The translations under genes and the position numbers were made by a program. The notes under the pieces were generated by a model. That model did no database searches and had not been told where the DNA came from. It worked only from the letters and a program-made list of their open reading frames with translations. DNA of 64,000 nt from Rhizomucor pusillus (lineage: Eukaryota > Mucoromycota > Mucoromycetes > Mucorales > Lichtheimiaceae): NCBI GenBank assembly GCA_900175165.2, contig FWWN02000582.1, positions 1 through 64,000 of the forward strand, written 5' to 3'. Of the stretch, positions 1 through 10,710 are shown piece by piece (position 1 is the stretch's first letter; each line of letters starts with the position of its first letter).

Positions 1-561
1 CCCTATCATATTGTGAACACCGAATATGATACAGGCAAAGATAGAGTGCGCCCCTTTGCATCGATGACAAGGACCGCCAATGAGACCGAGGCGGTAGATA
101 ACATTTATTGTTCACTAGAGTGCTCCTCAAGACATTAAATGATTGCTATAAGCGCGAGTTCGACTACCGCAGATACGTTTCATAAGCGCGGCCGGTTTCA
201 ACTTACCATTTCCACGGTGCCTCCTTGAGGAGGCGATGTTGTAGCCTTTTGTTTCTTTCTGCATTGATTCTGTATTTATTACTTATTCATAATCCTCTTT
301 ATTGTCATTACGCAGCTACTGAGCTGCCAAGTAAAAAATAAAGTTTCTTACTCGTGCTTACTGTGTCCCAGCGCTCAAAGTAAGTAAACTCGTTGTTGAC
401 GCTTCCGTTTACCATGGAAAAATAAGTGGCAAAAACATCTTGTTCGCACTACTGTACCTACATATTTTTAACAAAAAAGCTATTTACATATATATTGCAC
501 AACTTAAGTAAAATGAAATGATATACTTAACTTATTGTATTATTGGCTAGTAGTGAAGCCA
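1..561. other. gene-free left edge
   Basis: I see no coding frame with recognisable content. The stretch lies downstream of the transposase remnant that ends at 562 and probably contains the outer end of that element, but I could not identify a convincing terminal inverted repeat. Confidence 0.4.
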
Positions 562-1837
562 TTACATGTTCTCTTTGTTACGGCATTTATCCCAACACTT
601 GTGCGAATGAGAAACAAAACCATGGAAATCGCTCGGCTTCACACTGTTACGTTCGTCACGGATCCTGTTCGATAGGGTCTCTTGCTGCAAAAACCTATGA
701 CGCTTAACTTTGCTCTTTGCCACAGACCAGAATTGTTCTATTGGGTTGAGCTCAAGAGAATATGAAGGAAGATAAGCACATCGATATCCTCGGAACGCAA
801 TATACTTTGCTATTTCTTTAGACATGTGTACGGGGGCATTATCCATAACGAGATAGTGGCCTTTCATTTGTGGATACTTGTCCATTCATCCAAAGTTTCT
901 TTCAAAAAGCTAATATAATGACCCGTTACAGTACCAGTGCTCAGAACTCCAGATTCCTGGTCAGCCTTTCTCTTCTCAAGCTAACTTTGATTAGGCCTGA
1001 CGCAGACATAGCGTCCAATATAGTCATGTTCTTTGCCCGAGTGGTTGGCACAGTAACAACAGCAGGAACACCTTTCCTGGACCAAGCTCTTGTACGATTC
1101 ATATTTATATGAAACGCAGACTCATTAAGAAACACGCAGTTCCTCAAGGAGTCCATGTCTGTTTGTTCCCGCTGGCGAACCCAATCATATCGTTCCTTAA
1201 TCTTTTCTGGACTATTTCTTTCAACAGACTGGAACTCTGCGTTTTTCAAAGAAAGATTGCGCTCTGTTCTCATAAAATTATAAACAGTGCTGTGGGAGAC
1301 TTTTAAGATCCTTGAACTGCTTCACTAAATGCTCGGTCACTTCGACGACGACAGCAGAGGGATTAGCATCAATAAAGTCGATGATAGTCTTTTTGTGTGC
1401 CGAAGTCAAAATACGTCTACGAGCTTTCTTTTCACCGCTCTCAAAGATGCTATCGGGACGCTCATCGTACTGTTTAATCCATCTCTGTGCTGTACGAACG
1501 TGAATATCTAACTGTTTCGCTGCTGCCGACGCACTCATACGCTTCTCAATCTTCAGTTTGAAAAAACTAGCCTTATCCTGAGGAGTGTAGCGAATATATA
1601 CACGTTTTTCCCGTCGCTTCCCTCATACAAGAATCCTCATCTCTTGGCTTATCTACTTGCATTGTCTTGGTTTGAGAAGATCCCTCAGAAGCCGCTTTTT
1701 GCAAGCATTGAGTGTGAGAAGTAGTCGTTTCGAGAGTAGATTGCTTCTGAACAACAACGTAGTCCATGGGCTCAGGTCTACCATTCTCATCAGCAACATT
1801 TCCTAAACCATCTTCATACAGAAATTGTGTCATGTTA
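562..1837 (-). pseudogene. Tc1/mariner-type (DD34E) transposase pseudogene
   Basis: Remnant of a cut-and-paste DNA transposase. Read 5' to 3' on the minus strand it has an N-terminal segment (from about 1837), a helix-turn-helix region (1538-1278, AAAKQLDIHVRTAQRWI), a catalytic core start (1273-941) and a catalytic core end (885-562). The second Asp (VMDNAPVH) and the Glu of LNPIEQFW lie 34 residues apart, the DD34E spacing of Tc1-like enzymes. The first catalytic position reads FLNESAF, where the family has Asp, so an active-site residue is lost. The frame breaks at least four times (about 1605, 1300, 945 and 885). At about 1300 a single extra A restores the frame when ignored, and at about 885 one base appears missing. 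The element is therefore inactive. Assignment to Tc1/mariner is from motif order and is firm; the exact family name is not. Confidence 0.85.
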
Positions 1838-2225
1838 AATCGCAAAGCAGTGGAAAAGAAATTTGTGAAGGAAAATAGCACAGCACCTGTTTGTACACTT
1901 TTCTCACTTGTTATTGGCGCACGCTTGGGGGAAAATTGGCCCACTTTTCAAATAAAGAATCGCGCATGACGAAAAAATGGCCAACCCACATTTTTATTTG
2001 CACAGCACCCAATGCGCAAAACGCGCGAATCAACAACTTTATTCATTTGGCTTTCTACTGTACCGGAGGCCAATACAACCCAGAAGAGCCGTTAACACAG
2101 AATACCATTTATATAATTTCCATATTTAAGCATTTGCCAAAGAATTTCAGTGAATGCCGAATCCAGCCTCGGCAGTCTTTGGAAGTTACCGTCTTGGCAG
2201 CTTCTTAAATTCGTTGGGCCAAGTT

Positions 2226-2650
2226 TCAGTTACCTGTGAGAGGGGTCTTTCGCTCTTCAGCCTTGATCTTGGCCCAGCATTCCTTAATGGGGTTCAAGAA
2301 TAGTGAGTAAGGCGGAAGAAACAGTGGTGTGTGGCCATGCTGCTCAATAGCATTACGGACTGCTTGAGTTTTGTGGATTGATGCATTATCCATGACAATG
2401 AACATATTGTGCATCCCGTGCTTGTTCAAGACAACCGCCATTTCTTCGATAAAAAGCAAAAAATGTGTCTTCGTCGTCCCATGTGACAGTCCAGGCTTCC
2501 TGTCAGACACAAGCTTGCATTTGTTCGAGCCAGTTGGTCGAGGAACTTGCGGAGAAGTGGGAGGCACAAGAGTTCCCCCAATTTCGACCAAACACGTTGC
2601 CAACGCGGATGATATTCATTCTTGGATTCATGCCACAGGTTGATCAAAAC
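2226..2650 (-). pseudogene. C-terminal fragment of a second Tc1/mariner transposase family
   Basis: The minus strand encodes the end of a transposase core: a segment around FIEEMAVVLNKHGMHN, then VMDNASIH (second catalytic Asp), then YSLFLNPIKECWAKIK. The family normally has Glu where this copy has Lys (NPIK). The sequence upstream on the same strand becomes degenerate, and the helix-turn-helix part and first catalytic Asp are not recognisable, so this is a broken, truncated copy. It differs clearly from the element at 562-1837 and resembles the short fragment at 7836-8024. Confidence 0.75.
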
Positions 2651-3164
2651 ATCAAGTCAAAATTGCCAATCGTGTTGCCAAGCACCAAGGCCGGCGCGAG
2701 AATCGCGTACATTTTCTGGATCAATTGACTTGCAATAAGTAAAACAAAAGTATGTGACGAGTGATTGATTGCGATACACTGTGTGAAAGAAAAAGAGACA
2801 CGTTGGCTGTACATGGGGTTGGCAAGGGGAAGAGGGTACGTGTTGAGTTAAAAAAAGGAGCATGAAAACGTTCAACTTTTCTGGCGCCACAAACTTCTTG
2901 TGCATGTCTTCCAAAATTAAGTTTAGTGGGCTGTCATCCCCCGTTTAAAAAGGGAAGAAATAATCGGCGGCAACAATTCGTTTTGTTTCTTTTTCATTAT
3001 TCTTGACATTTGAAGCGGTTTACCAAAGAATCAATGACGGAAAACGAAAGTGATCAATGCACTCAAAGAATTGGAACAAGACCGCGTTTGTTATTTTTAT
3101 TTTCTTTTAGCAAGTGCTAACCACGTGGGACAAGGAGCCACAGTTGCCCTTTTTTTAAGTGTGT
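2651..3164. other. gene-free stretch between transposase and decayed gene
   Basis: No supported coding region. The stretch includes AT-rich sequence with short homopolymers and probably holds decayed ends of the neighbouring elements. Confidence 0.35.
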
Positions 3165-4882
3165 GCTACACGGATACAAACAAAGCTTCGTTGTTATTCA
3201 CCAAATCGTAAAACGCAGCTTCGTGTTCTGTCTTGGCTGCTGTCGATTACGCTTTCCAAAGCTGATATTGTTTCCTTGTACCGGGCAGAAATTGCACCAG
3301 GATCGTCGATTGTTTACAAAGGCGCCAAAATATATCGTTGACGCCGAGAAGTATCTTAATATTCTTCAATGTAACGAATGACGGAAGGTCGTCCAGTGGT
3401 TGCGGAAAACGAAGGTGTGCGATTTCGAACATGGTATAAATGCCAGGAGTGTTCAAATGAGAGACGCAGAATGTGATATTGAATCCTAGAACGTAAAGGA
3501 AGTAAAAATCTGGTTAAATATCCCTCCTTCCGTATAATTCTTTTTGCTTTACCATGAATCTGGAACGCGAGGGCGACATCTAATTTATTGCATTTTTGTT
3601 GAAGATGGCAAGGCGCAGGAGATCTTGACAAAGTAAGAACTTGCTGGCGTTCCCTTGACTCACTTTAACTTCACCGTGTTCCATTGACCCTGCATATTCA
3701 AGTTGTTTCATTCACTGATGACAGCATCTGGGCGCGGTTTACCGCCTTCCGTGGTCAACTTGTTTGTCCAACGTAAGTGCACAAGTTTGTCAGGGTCAGA
3801 AACAAGACAGGAGAGAACGGGATCAAAGTAGGTGCTCCACAGTTCACTTTCGCTGATGGTCGTGTTGTCTTTCAGAGCAGCCTTTGGTAACTTCTGAACT
3901 CTTGACCGACAAAAAAGGTCAGAAAAATCATTGTTGACGCCATTGTGAACACAAACACGATTTAACTTGCAAATTCATGATGGCACGCACGACATAGCTT
4001 GGACCATAATCCATATCAGCAGACATCATCATCAGATTAAGCATCACTTGCTGCCTTGTTGTTGTTGACATGCTGAGACTGATGATACATTTTGTGAGCG
4101 TCATGTAGTGGTGATCGTCAAAGTTGAGGTCGTAGTTCATTGTTTCTGAGCACAGAGATGCTGTCAATTGATCCATCAAACCTGCTGTAAAGACATTGGT
4201 CGCAATAGGACTATGTTGACTTTTGTTCAAGATCAAGATATGTGTCATTGCTGTTATTTCGTTGATGTATGATTCAAGTGGAAAGTGTTGTACGCTTTTG
4301 AATAAAACCGCGGACAATTGACTGATAATTCTTGAACAGACGTGTTATATTGTTGTCGTGAAAGAGCCATGAATTATCAATGTTATCGTTGGAATCAATA
4401 ATGGCGCCATTGTTGGTGATAGTGGTGCCGTCGTTCAAGTCAAGTTCCGCGCTCGTATCTTCCTTGTTGTCGGTACTAACCCTTGTTGTTGCTTTGGCAC
4501 TTGCACTCGTTGTTGCTTCGGCGCTGGCACTCGTTGTTGCGTGTAGAGCATGCAATCGTTCATCGGTAATAGCGCCAATAAACTCTGTACAAGCCGTGGT
4601 TGTTTTCAAATAAATTGCCAATTCTGCTCGCTCATTCCAAAAACGTTGATAATAAGCAGACGAAATCCACGTCTTGTATTCGGCGTTAACGCGTTGGTGC
4701 TGCTCGGTCTTAGTGCTGACATATTTGTTGAGGATATTGCTATACCTTTGTTGAGCGCGAGATCTGTCCAAGCAGCCAAACTTTTCAACGAACTTTTTGA
4801 ATGTCAGGTTATCCAGGTTGTCCAGGCACCACCGTGCATCATCGGGAATGGTAATCTTCAACTTCTTGTTTTTTGGTGGCAT
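3165..4882 (-). pseudogene. decayed multi-domain protein of unknown function (Mucorales-type repeated family)
   Basis: A long minus-strand coding relic broken into consecutive frames. It starts with a clean ATG at 4882 (MPPKNKKLKITIPDDARW) and continues as a basic N-terminal region of about 110 residues. A low-complexity stretch with a repeated ATTSASA unit follows, then a segment in another frame (4317-3928, ending near DYGPSYVVRAIMNL). Next comes a piece around 3890-3710 containing STYFDPVLSCLVSDPDKL and VHLRWTNKLTTEGGKPRPDA, and C-terminal pieces at 3631-3247 with GIYTMFEIAHLRFPQ. The order and spacing fit one protein of roughly 500-550 residues. At least three frame changes are needed, and only some could be introns. 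From memory, proteins with the same blocks occur as hypothetical proteins in several Mucorales; I cannot verify this here. The function is unknown. Confidence 0.6.
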
Positions 4883-6590
4883 CGTTTACAATAAGCAAGG
4901 AAAAAAGTAAGTTGGAGGGAGCGTAAAGAAAGATAAGAACGAAGAAGAAGAAAGAAACGAGGCAACCAGCCAATGACATTTGGGCACGCTGTTGCCCAAA
5001 AACTCACTCTCAATTGCTGCAGAATTTTCTCCCACCTTTTTTCGTTTATGTCTTCTGTTTAAAAAGTAATATGTTAATAAGAGAATGGTCTGGAAAATGT
5101 AGAGTTGCAGTGAGGCTTGCATGTCAATGAAGGTCTTGCTGAAACCTTTGGTAAGATTGGATACGAACGTCCCTGTTACTGGTGTATGAATCATTTGAAT
5201 GCATGAAAGTAGTAGTCAATTGTGATGAACCTTCTTGATACTGCTCATATGAATCATACCCTTGATATGGACATAAGATGGCAGGTTTCCAGATTTCAGA
5301 CCATCTCGTTCTTGTACATCTGGATACGCTGTGTTACTGACATTTTGTTTTGTACGGAGAATTGTACTGGATTTTTCCAGTCGCAATACTTAGTTTCCTT
5401 TGAGATGATTTGATGCGACGCCCATTGCACCCACCTTATACCACAATCCCACAGGACATGGTCTGGTGTATCAAGAAAATGGTTTACACGTACAGGCAAA
5501 CAATAAATTTTGCATGCGAAAATTGTATTCGCGTGCAAATTATGTCACATCGCACGAGAATCTGTGAAAGATTGGCACACATCAAGTTTTTTTTTTTCGT
5601 ATGTACCATGGGAGATACAATATGATGTTAATCAATCAAATAAAATTGGTGATTGGTCGAGAAAGAGATAGGGGAAGGGAAATTAATGAAAAAAGAACGC
5701 GCAAGGGATGAAAATGCGAGGACATTTAGAAGGATCGTTGGGGAGAATTATTGCGACAAGCGAACTTTTCAAGAGTGTTTCGGTCATCGACTATGGACGA
5801 CGCGGGTAGCATGTCCATCTCCAAAAAAACGAATGGCGTTTGGTCGATATAGATTCTATGGTATCTTCCTTCGTACGTGTAATTACTTTATCTCTCGAAG
5901 AGTTTACAAAAATTTCACTGCACAAAGGGAAAATGTACTCACCAAACAAAATTATTGGCCTCAGGGCCATTTCATTGGCCGAGCCAAAACGTGGATTTGC
6001 TCTCCCAATTTTTATATTTTCAAACGCACTGTACGGTACAATGTTACCATGGTGCGAATTCGTTCCTTAGAATATGGAGTCGGTTACCTCAACTTTTTTT
6101 TTCCTGTTGCAACAAGCTCGTGGGCGGTACTTCGTCCCTGCTCGCTTTTGCTCCACCTCCGTGAAAAAAAAGTAAAAGTAAAAACGAAAAGAAAAGCGAA
6201 AAGCCTTTCTCCTGAATTTCCGAATTTGGTGCAACAAAAAGCGACTGCGACAAATCAGGAAAAATGAAAACAAAAAACCATGAATTAAAAATCTGTCATT
6301 GTTCTTGCATACTTTACTGTCCAAAAAAAAATCGTGGAAATATTTCATATTTCATTGTTTACTTGAGGTACATAACATGAAAAAAGACCATTATTATGTG
6401 AAGGGGTACTGACTGGCAGTGGATGTGAGGGGCTTGCTTTAATCGACACATCTATCCCCACACCCATTCCCCATCAAGCGTTACTCACGTCCAATTTTTT
6501 ATTTTACATGTTACAAAATTCCTGGTTCCCGCCAATGGAATAGGAAAATCCGGGGTATCTGGGACTCTGAATAAAATAGTATGTTTATAG
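4883..6590. other. 1.7-kb stretch without supported genes
   Basis: A plus-strand open frame of 204 codons lies at 5653-6267, but it begins at a non-ATG codon, is rich in Lys, Phe and Tyr as expected from AT-rich random sequence, and shows no motif. Nothing else is supported. Confidence 0.4.
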
Positions 6591-7571
6591 TTATTTTGAC
6601 GAATTATTATAAATGTGCGCGATAATGAGGCCTTCTAACACTGTGAGTGAAGCGGCAAAGAGACTATCTAGAACACCTGAGTAAATCGAATGGAGGTAAT
6701 CAGTTGAATCGGTCAATACGTTTTCTTGACTGAAAATTTGGGATATTCTTTCGCACTTGTCTGTGCTGCACAAATATATAACAATGTTGTCGTCGGGTTT
6801 GAAGGCCCTATCCATTACCCGGTTTGCATTGTAGAATGTTAGAGCGTCCAAATATAGGTGAGAATATAGAGAATAAAGCACAGCAACAATAGACCCAGTT
6901 GAGAATAGCAGCGGACTTGCATGATGATTCCTCTGTCATCAAAGACTTGAATTAAAAAAGCAAATACACCCAAATGAGCAACCAAAAATCCAGCAAACAC
7001 GAGAAGCTTTTGCCTTCTTTCTGCAAACGAGATGTAGACAAACGAGTAAACTTCTTTTTCATTGCTGATTGTTCTTTGGGCTGCAGAAAGCTGAGCGTAG
7101 ACCTTTCTTAATGCATTATCTCTCTCAATATTTTCCATGGTAGGCCATGTTGCATAAGATGTATCGCTGTTTACATCCAAATTACAGTAATCGTCCATCT
7201 CCAGGTTCGATGAGTGGTTCGATGACTCGTCCGATGGATAGTTCAGTACATTCCCATTGATGGCTGAGACGATCAACACGTTGGCTGCTTGCATCCTCGA
7301 CTGACGTATGATGTTGTCTTTAGTGCAGAACACAAATAGTGCAGCATTTAGACCGAAAGTGTATAGCATATGGCTAACTTGCATGGAGAAGGGAGAAATA
7401 ACTTGTTTTCCAAACAGTCGCATGTCGTCTGATATTTGCAAGTTTTTCCTGATCATAATCTTCAATTCTTTCGATATCGTTCGACAGGAAGGCAAAAAAT
7501 AAAGAGGAAGAAAGCATCAAGTCCAAGGTAATCGGATGCCAATATATGTAATACGCAAGCAACGAAGACAT
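6591..7571 (-). pseudogene. membrane protein A, frame-disrupted paralogue of the gene at 8949-9530
   Basis: The minus strand encodes a multi-span membrane protein of unknown function. A first frame (about 7571-7465) carries hydrophobic segments near LAYYIYWHPITLDLML. A second (7495-6839) has a soluble acidic loop, then RRQKLLVFAGFLVAHLGVFAF and LGLLLLCFILYILTYI, two further membrane spans. A third (6881-6591) contains a soluble part with CSTDKCERISQIF and a last span ending LEGLIIAHIYNNSSK. The frames of segments two and three join if two bases (AT) are removed near 6850, where ACCTATATTTGGAC looks like an AT-repeat expansion, with no GT-AG intron available. The protein aligns through both spans and the last span with the gene at 8949-9530, so the two arose by duplication. 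Whether the frame changes are real or sequencing errors cannot be settled here. Confidence 0.6.
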
Positions 7572-7835
7572 AACGTACGACTATAGTGCATCCTGAATTA
7601 AATGGCGGTCTTGAGAAAAAAAAAATGCGTATGTCACTTGCCAAATTTAACGGATGCCACAGAACGAATTGGCGGTTTCTGGTCTTTTGATTGGCGCTTT
7701 TCGCTGGTTTCCTTTGGTGTTGTGATTCAAGCAAATTGGCGTTATTTTATTTCAAAGATATTCGACCTTTTCCAGACACAAAGAAAAAAAAAAAAAAAAG
7801 AGAGATACATAATGCTTAATCCAACCGTTCAAATC
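7572..7835. other. AT-rich spacer
   Basis: It contains an A-rich run near 7785-7800 and several TTGGCG/TTGGCGC words (about 7669, 7705 and 7735) that also occur near 1919. These could be remnants of transposon ends but are too short to assign. No gene is supported. Confidence 0.3.
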
Positions 7836-8024
7836 TTAGTGAAAAACCAATGAAGCAGACTCAACTATTCGTTGTGTAATGGTTTCATCTTGAAGAAGTC
7901 GTTCTCTTCGACAGCCAGCCTTGATTTTTGCCCAGCATTCCTTGATTGGATTCAAAAAAGGCGAACAAGAGAGCAAGTAAACACACTGTTTTTGCTGCCT
8001 ATTTTGCTGCCTATTTTGCTGCAT
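7836..8024 (-). pseudogene. short transposase C-terminal fragment (same family as 2226-2650)
   Basis: The minus strand encodes SPFLNPIKECWAKIKAGC followed by RLLQDETITQRIVES, the C-terminal end of the transposase family seen at 2226-2650. As in that copy, the residue at the DD34E glutamate position is Lys. Immediately upstream the reading frame enters a 12-bp tandem repeat (7999-8022), so the rest of the gene is missing. It is a truncated relic. Confidence 0.7.
7999..8022. repeat. 12-bp tandem repeat at transposase breakpoint
   Basis: Two perfect copies of CTATTTTGCTGC, preceded by a partial copy, sit exactly where homology to the transposase ends. They mark the truncation point. Confidence 0.8.
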
Positions 8025-8948
8025 GTGGAACTTGCCTCATACATTACCTAAAGCCAGTAAACACATGTCTGACATGTGCAAGGAAATAATACAGTAAAAT
8101 CAGGACAATCGCAGTCGGTTCATTTTGTGACGCAAGTGAACACTTCTCACATTGTTTTTAAGGAATCAAATATTGGTTGAAAGAAAAAAGAATCGCCTTT
8201 CTCAATCAAAAATAATTTTTTCTTCCTCGTGATCACCCTTCCATTAGTAAGTAGTGATAAATACACATGGACTTGGACACAATGCAGCTGGATTACGCTT
8301 TTCCTAAAATAGGCTTTTGAAAAGATGGTGCGGGTACCTCCACCGCCACAGAACTCAAACTTTACTTGATAAGGGTAGGTGTGTTTTACGTGTGTGCATT
8401 GACAGTCTTTGTCCTTTGAGTTTATGTACGTGATGCCTTTTGACATTGCCTTGCTTCTGGTGTGGGAAACAAGGGCGGCAAAGATGAAGCAAAATATGCG
8501 TGTCTTACGCAAAATGCGTTGCACTATACAGTACTGTACAGTATCACCACTTGAGATCTGCGTTTTAATTGCTATGTGACTCATAAGGTAAAACGAACAA
8601 AAATTCTAAGAGGCATGGATCAAATCTAAGCCATTGATCAAAAAGTGTGGTGTCACAAATGAGTTGTTTGCCTTTTTGCATAGTATGATAAATCATACCC
8701 CAAATCGATTACACAATTCAGGATCCAACAATAATCCATCAGACAAACATAACCTGCTCTGTCAATCTGCCGACATATCATACTTTTCTCGTACAGTAAA
8801 TGTCAAGCCTTAGGCACAGGAGACACCACCATCTGGGACTTTACTCCATGGTGTCGTTTCGAGGAAGAATACACTATTCTTCTGCCCCAAGGCCATCTTT
8901 TTCACGTTATCATACAAGAATAAGATGGAGATTTTGTGCTTGCGTATT
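8025..8948. other. stretch without supported genes
   Basis: A 145-codon minus-strand frame (8147-8584) has no recognisable domain and no family resemblance that I can see. A short palindrome of the type TACAGTACTGTA lies near 8528. Nothing firmer is visible. Confidence 0.3.
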
Positions 8949-9530
8949 TTATTGTGTATGGTTGTAAACGTAGACGACGGTAAGAGCTTTAGCCATGATC
9001 ATGGATAGAGCAAATAAAATGTCTAATACAAGGGAAATGTAACCTTTGTCTTCACCAAGTATATGCATTTGTTCTCCATCTTCAACAGAGACGTCAAAGT
9101 GGTCTACAGCAAAAATGGAATGGTGAAATTTAACATCGGGGGGGGGGAAACATGTTGACCCGACGTTCAATATTCTCTATATCCAGGGCACTTTTTTTGA
9201 TTCTAAGAATCGCAGCTAAATCTAGCAGATAGGAAAGCACATAGGAAAGCACATAAAGCATAAAGCACAGCAACAATAATCCAAGCTGGAAATAACAGCA
9301 AATCTTCATGATTACCCCTCGATTGTCAAACACTTGAAACAAAAAGGCAAAGACGGTAAGATGTGCAATGATATAGCCAGCAAATTGCAATAACGCCTGC
9401 CTTCTGCTCACAGACAGCTTGATCACATAGTAGATGCCTGTCCAAGCAGGACCAGAGGTTGGCATGTTTTGCTCCACATAGACTTCATATCTTGTAGTAA
9501 TCAATGGATTCAATTTCTCGATGGTCCCTT
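8949..9530 (-). pseudogene. membrane protein B, paralogue of protein A, with frameshift in a 10-G tract
   Basis: The minus strand encodes about 190 residues: a short N-terminal part, two membrane spans (LLQFAGYIIAHLTVFAF, then LGLLLLCFMLYVLSY), a soluble segment and a last span (LDILFALSMIMAKALTVVY). The first frame (9513-9130) ends just after FPPP, and the second (9170-8949) continues with DVKFHHSIFAVDHFD. The two overlap in a run of ten G on the plus strand (9138-9147), and removing one base joins them. The 12-bp repeat encoding VLSY twice (9229-9252) shows a second slippage event. Alignment with the gene at 6591-7571 covers all three spans. A genuine ATG upstream is not clear, and a 5' exon (perhaps within 9531-9775) may be missing. 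Homopolymer length may be an assembly error, so calling this a pseudogene is tentative. Confidence 0.6.
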
Positions 9531-10501
9531 CAGACTAGATGTTGCTGTGAACCAAAAATTTTGGTATAGTCACTGTTTTGCGAAAGTAGATCTTGATATG
9601 TTCGATTCGCTTGTGTAGAAAATAAAGGATGATGCTGAAATAGACGGCTGCTTGCTGTGAGTTCGCTGAAGAAAAACAAAAGAAAAAAAAAAGGGACAAA
9701 AGAGAAATTCTGCGAGAATCTGACGTAGCTCTTTATTGATGCGAACTCATAGAGCTTTATATATGTTATGTTCATCTAAATTAAAGTTTAAGAGAGAGTT
9801 GCTAAAAGACTTCGTTATTGTTACGCGCAGATCCATAATAGGTGTAATGCCGCACTTGGAAGTTTCTCTTTATTCCAAGTCGGCAATTCTTCCGTTCGTG
9901 ATGTCAGTCTTAAGCAAACTGGGAAGAAACGTGAGCACTGGCGCCAAATTTATCAAGCAAGATGCGCTGAGAAAATTTCATAAAACCACCAATTCCTTCT
10001 GTGCCACCCGCCAAATTTGGCAAGCAAATCCGCACTTTTTTCCTTAAAGCCGCCATTTATCTGAGGATGCATTGTAGCAATATTTGCGTTGTGTAAGGGT
10101 ACACCATTCTGAAATTTTTTTTTCTGTGGCGTCCCTTTTGTCGCATAAAAACAGCCAAAAACAGATGGGAGAATGCATTGAATGTTTGAGCACGCTACTT
10201 GAAACATGATCGCCAAGCAATTTCAACTGTTGACTTTGATACAACAAGATATTTTGAAATGAATCTATTGATACGTATCCGCAAACTCTTGGATCCGTTA
10301 CACGGTGATCTGTTGCACAAAATACCAGATATTATTTTTGTTTCATGCAAACTTTATCAGGGAATGCGCCAAGCAAATCCTGATTTGTAAGCCAAATCTA
10401 TTGTTGGGAATCAAGCAAAAATGATTTGTTTTTGATGCGCCAACTGTTACACTGGGCATGCGCAAATAAATTTCCAAGCATGCGACATGCATTTTTAAAA
10501 C

Positions 10502-10572
10502 AGCGACGTTAATTTTCATTGGTCAGCGACATTGATTTTCATTCGCTACGACATTACTTTTTGAATATACTG
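10502..10572. repeat. three 22-23-bp repeats ending in a Tc1/mariner-like terminus
   Basis: Three successive units of the form CAGCGACRTTRATTTTCATT end at ...TTTGAATATACTG followed by TA. Read on the minus strand the terminus is CAGTATATTCAAAAAGTAATGTCG, which resembles the inverted repeats of the MITE at 52151-52249 (CAGTTTTTCCCAAAAGTAATGTCG). I infer one terminus of a related element; the partner end was not identified. Confidence 0.5.
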
Positions 10573-10710
10573 TATGTCATACTTTATTGGTGCCAAAAGC
10601 AGTATTGTACTCATACTGCTGAATTCAAGTATTATCTTCATTGATCAAGCGTCATATTTAAGATATTCGTTTTCTTCAAAAGCTTTTGGTCCAAATTTTG
10701 TATACAGTAT
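10567..10710. repeat. imperfect inverted repeat, about 30-bp arms
   Basis: The left arm at 10567-10600 (ATACTGTATGTC ... TGCCAAAAGC) pairs imperfectly with the right arm at 10682-10710 (GCTTTTGGTCCAAA ... ATACAGTAT). The outer ends are flanked by TA-containing palindromic ACTGTA/TACAGT. It could be a decayed MITE or a cruciform-forming spacer. Confidence 0.4.

Noticed and set aside
100..260. possible tRNA-like GTTCGA sequence near 150
   Set aside because: No cloverleaf with acceptor and anticodon stems could be drawn around it.
5653..6267. 204-codon plus-strand frame
   Set aside because: Starts at a non-ATG codon, AT-driven composition, no motif, and no neighbouring frame to extend it; most likely chance.
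8147..8584. 145-codon minus-strand frame
   Set aside because: No recognisable domain, no ATG context or spliced partner; left as unsupported.
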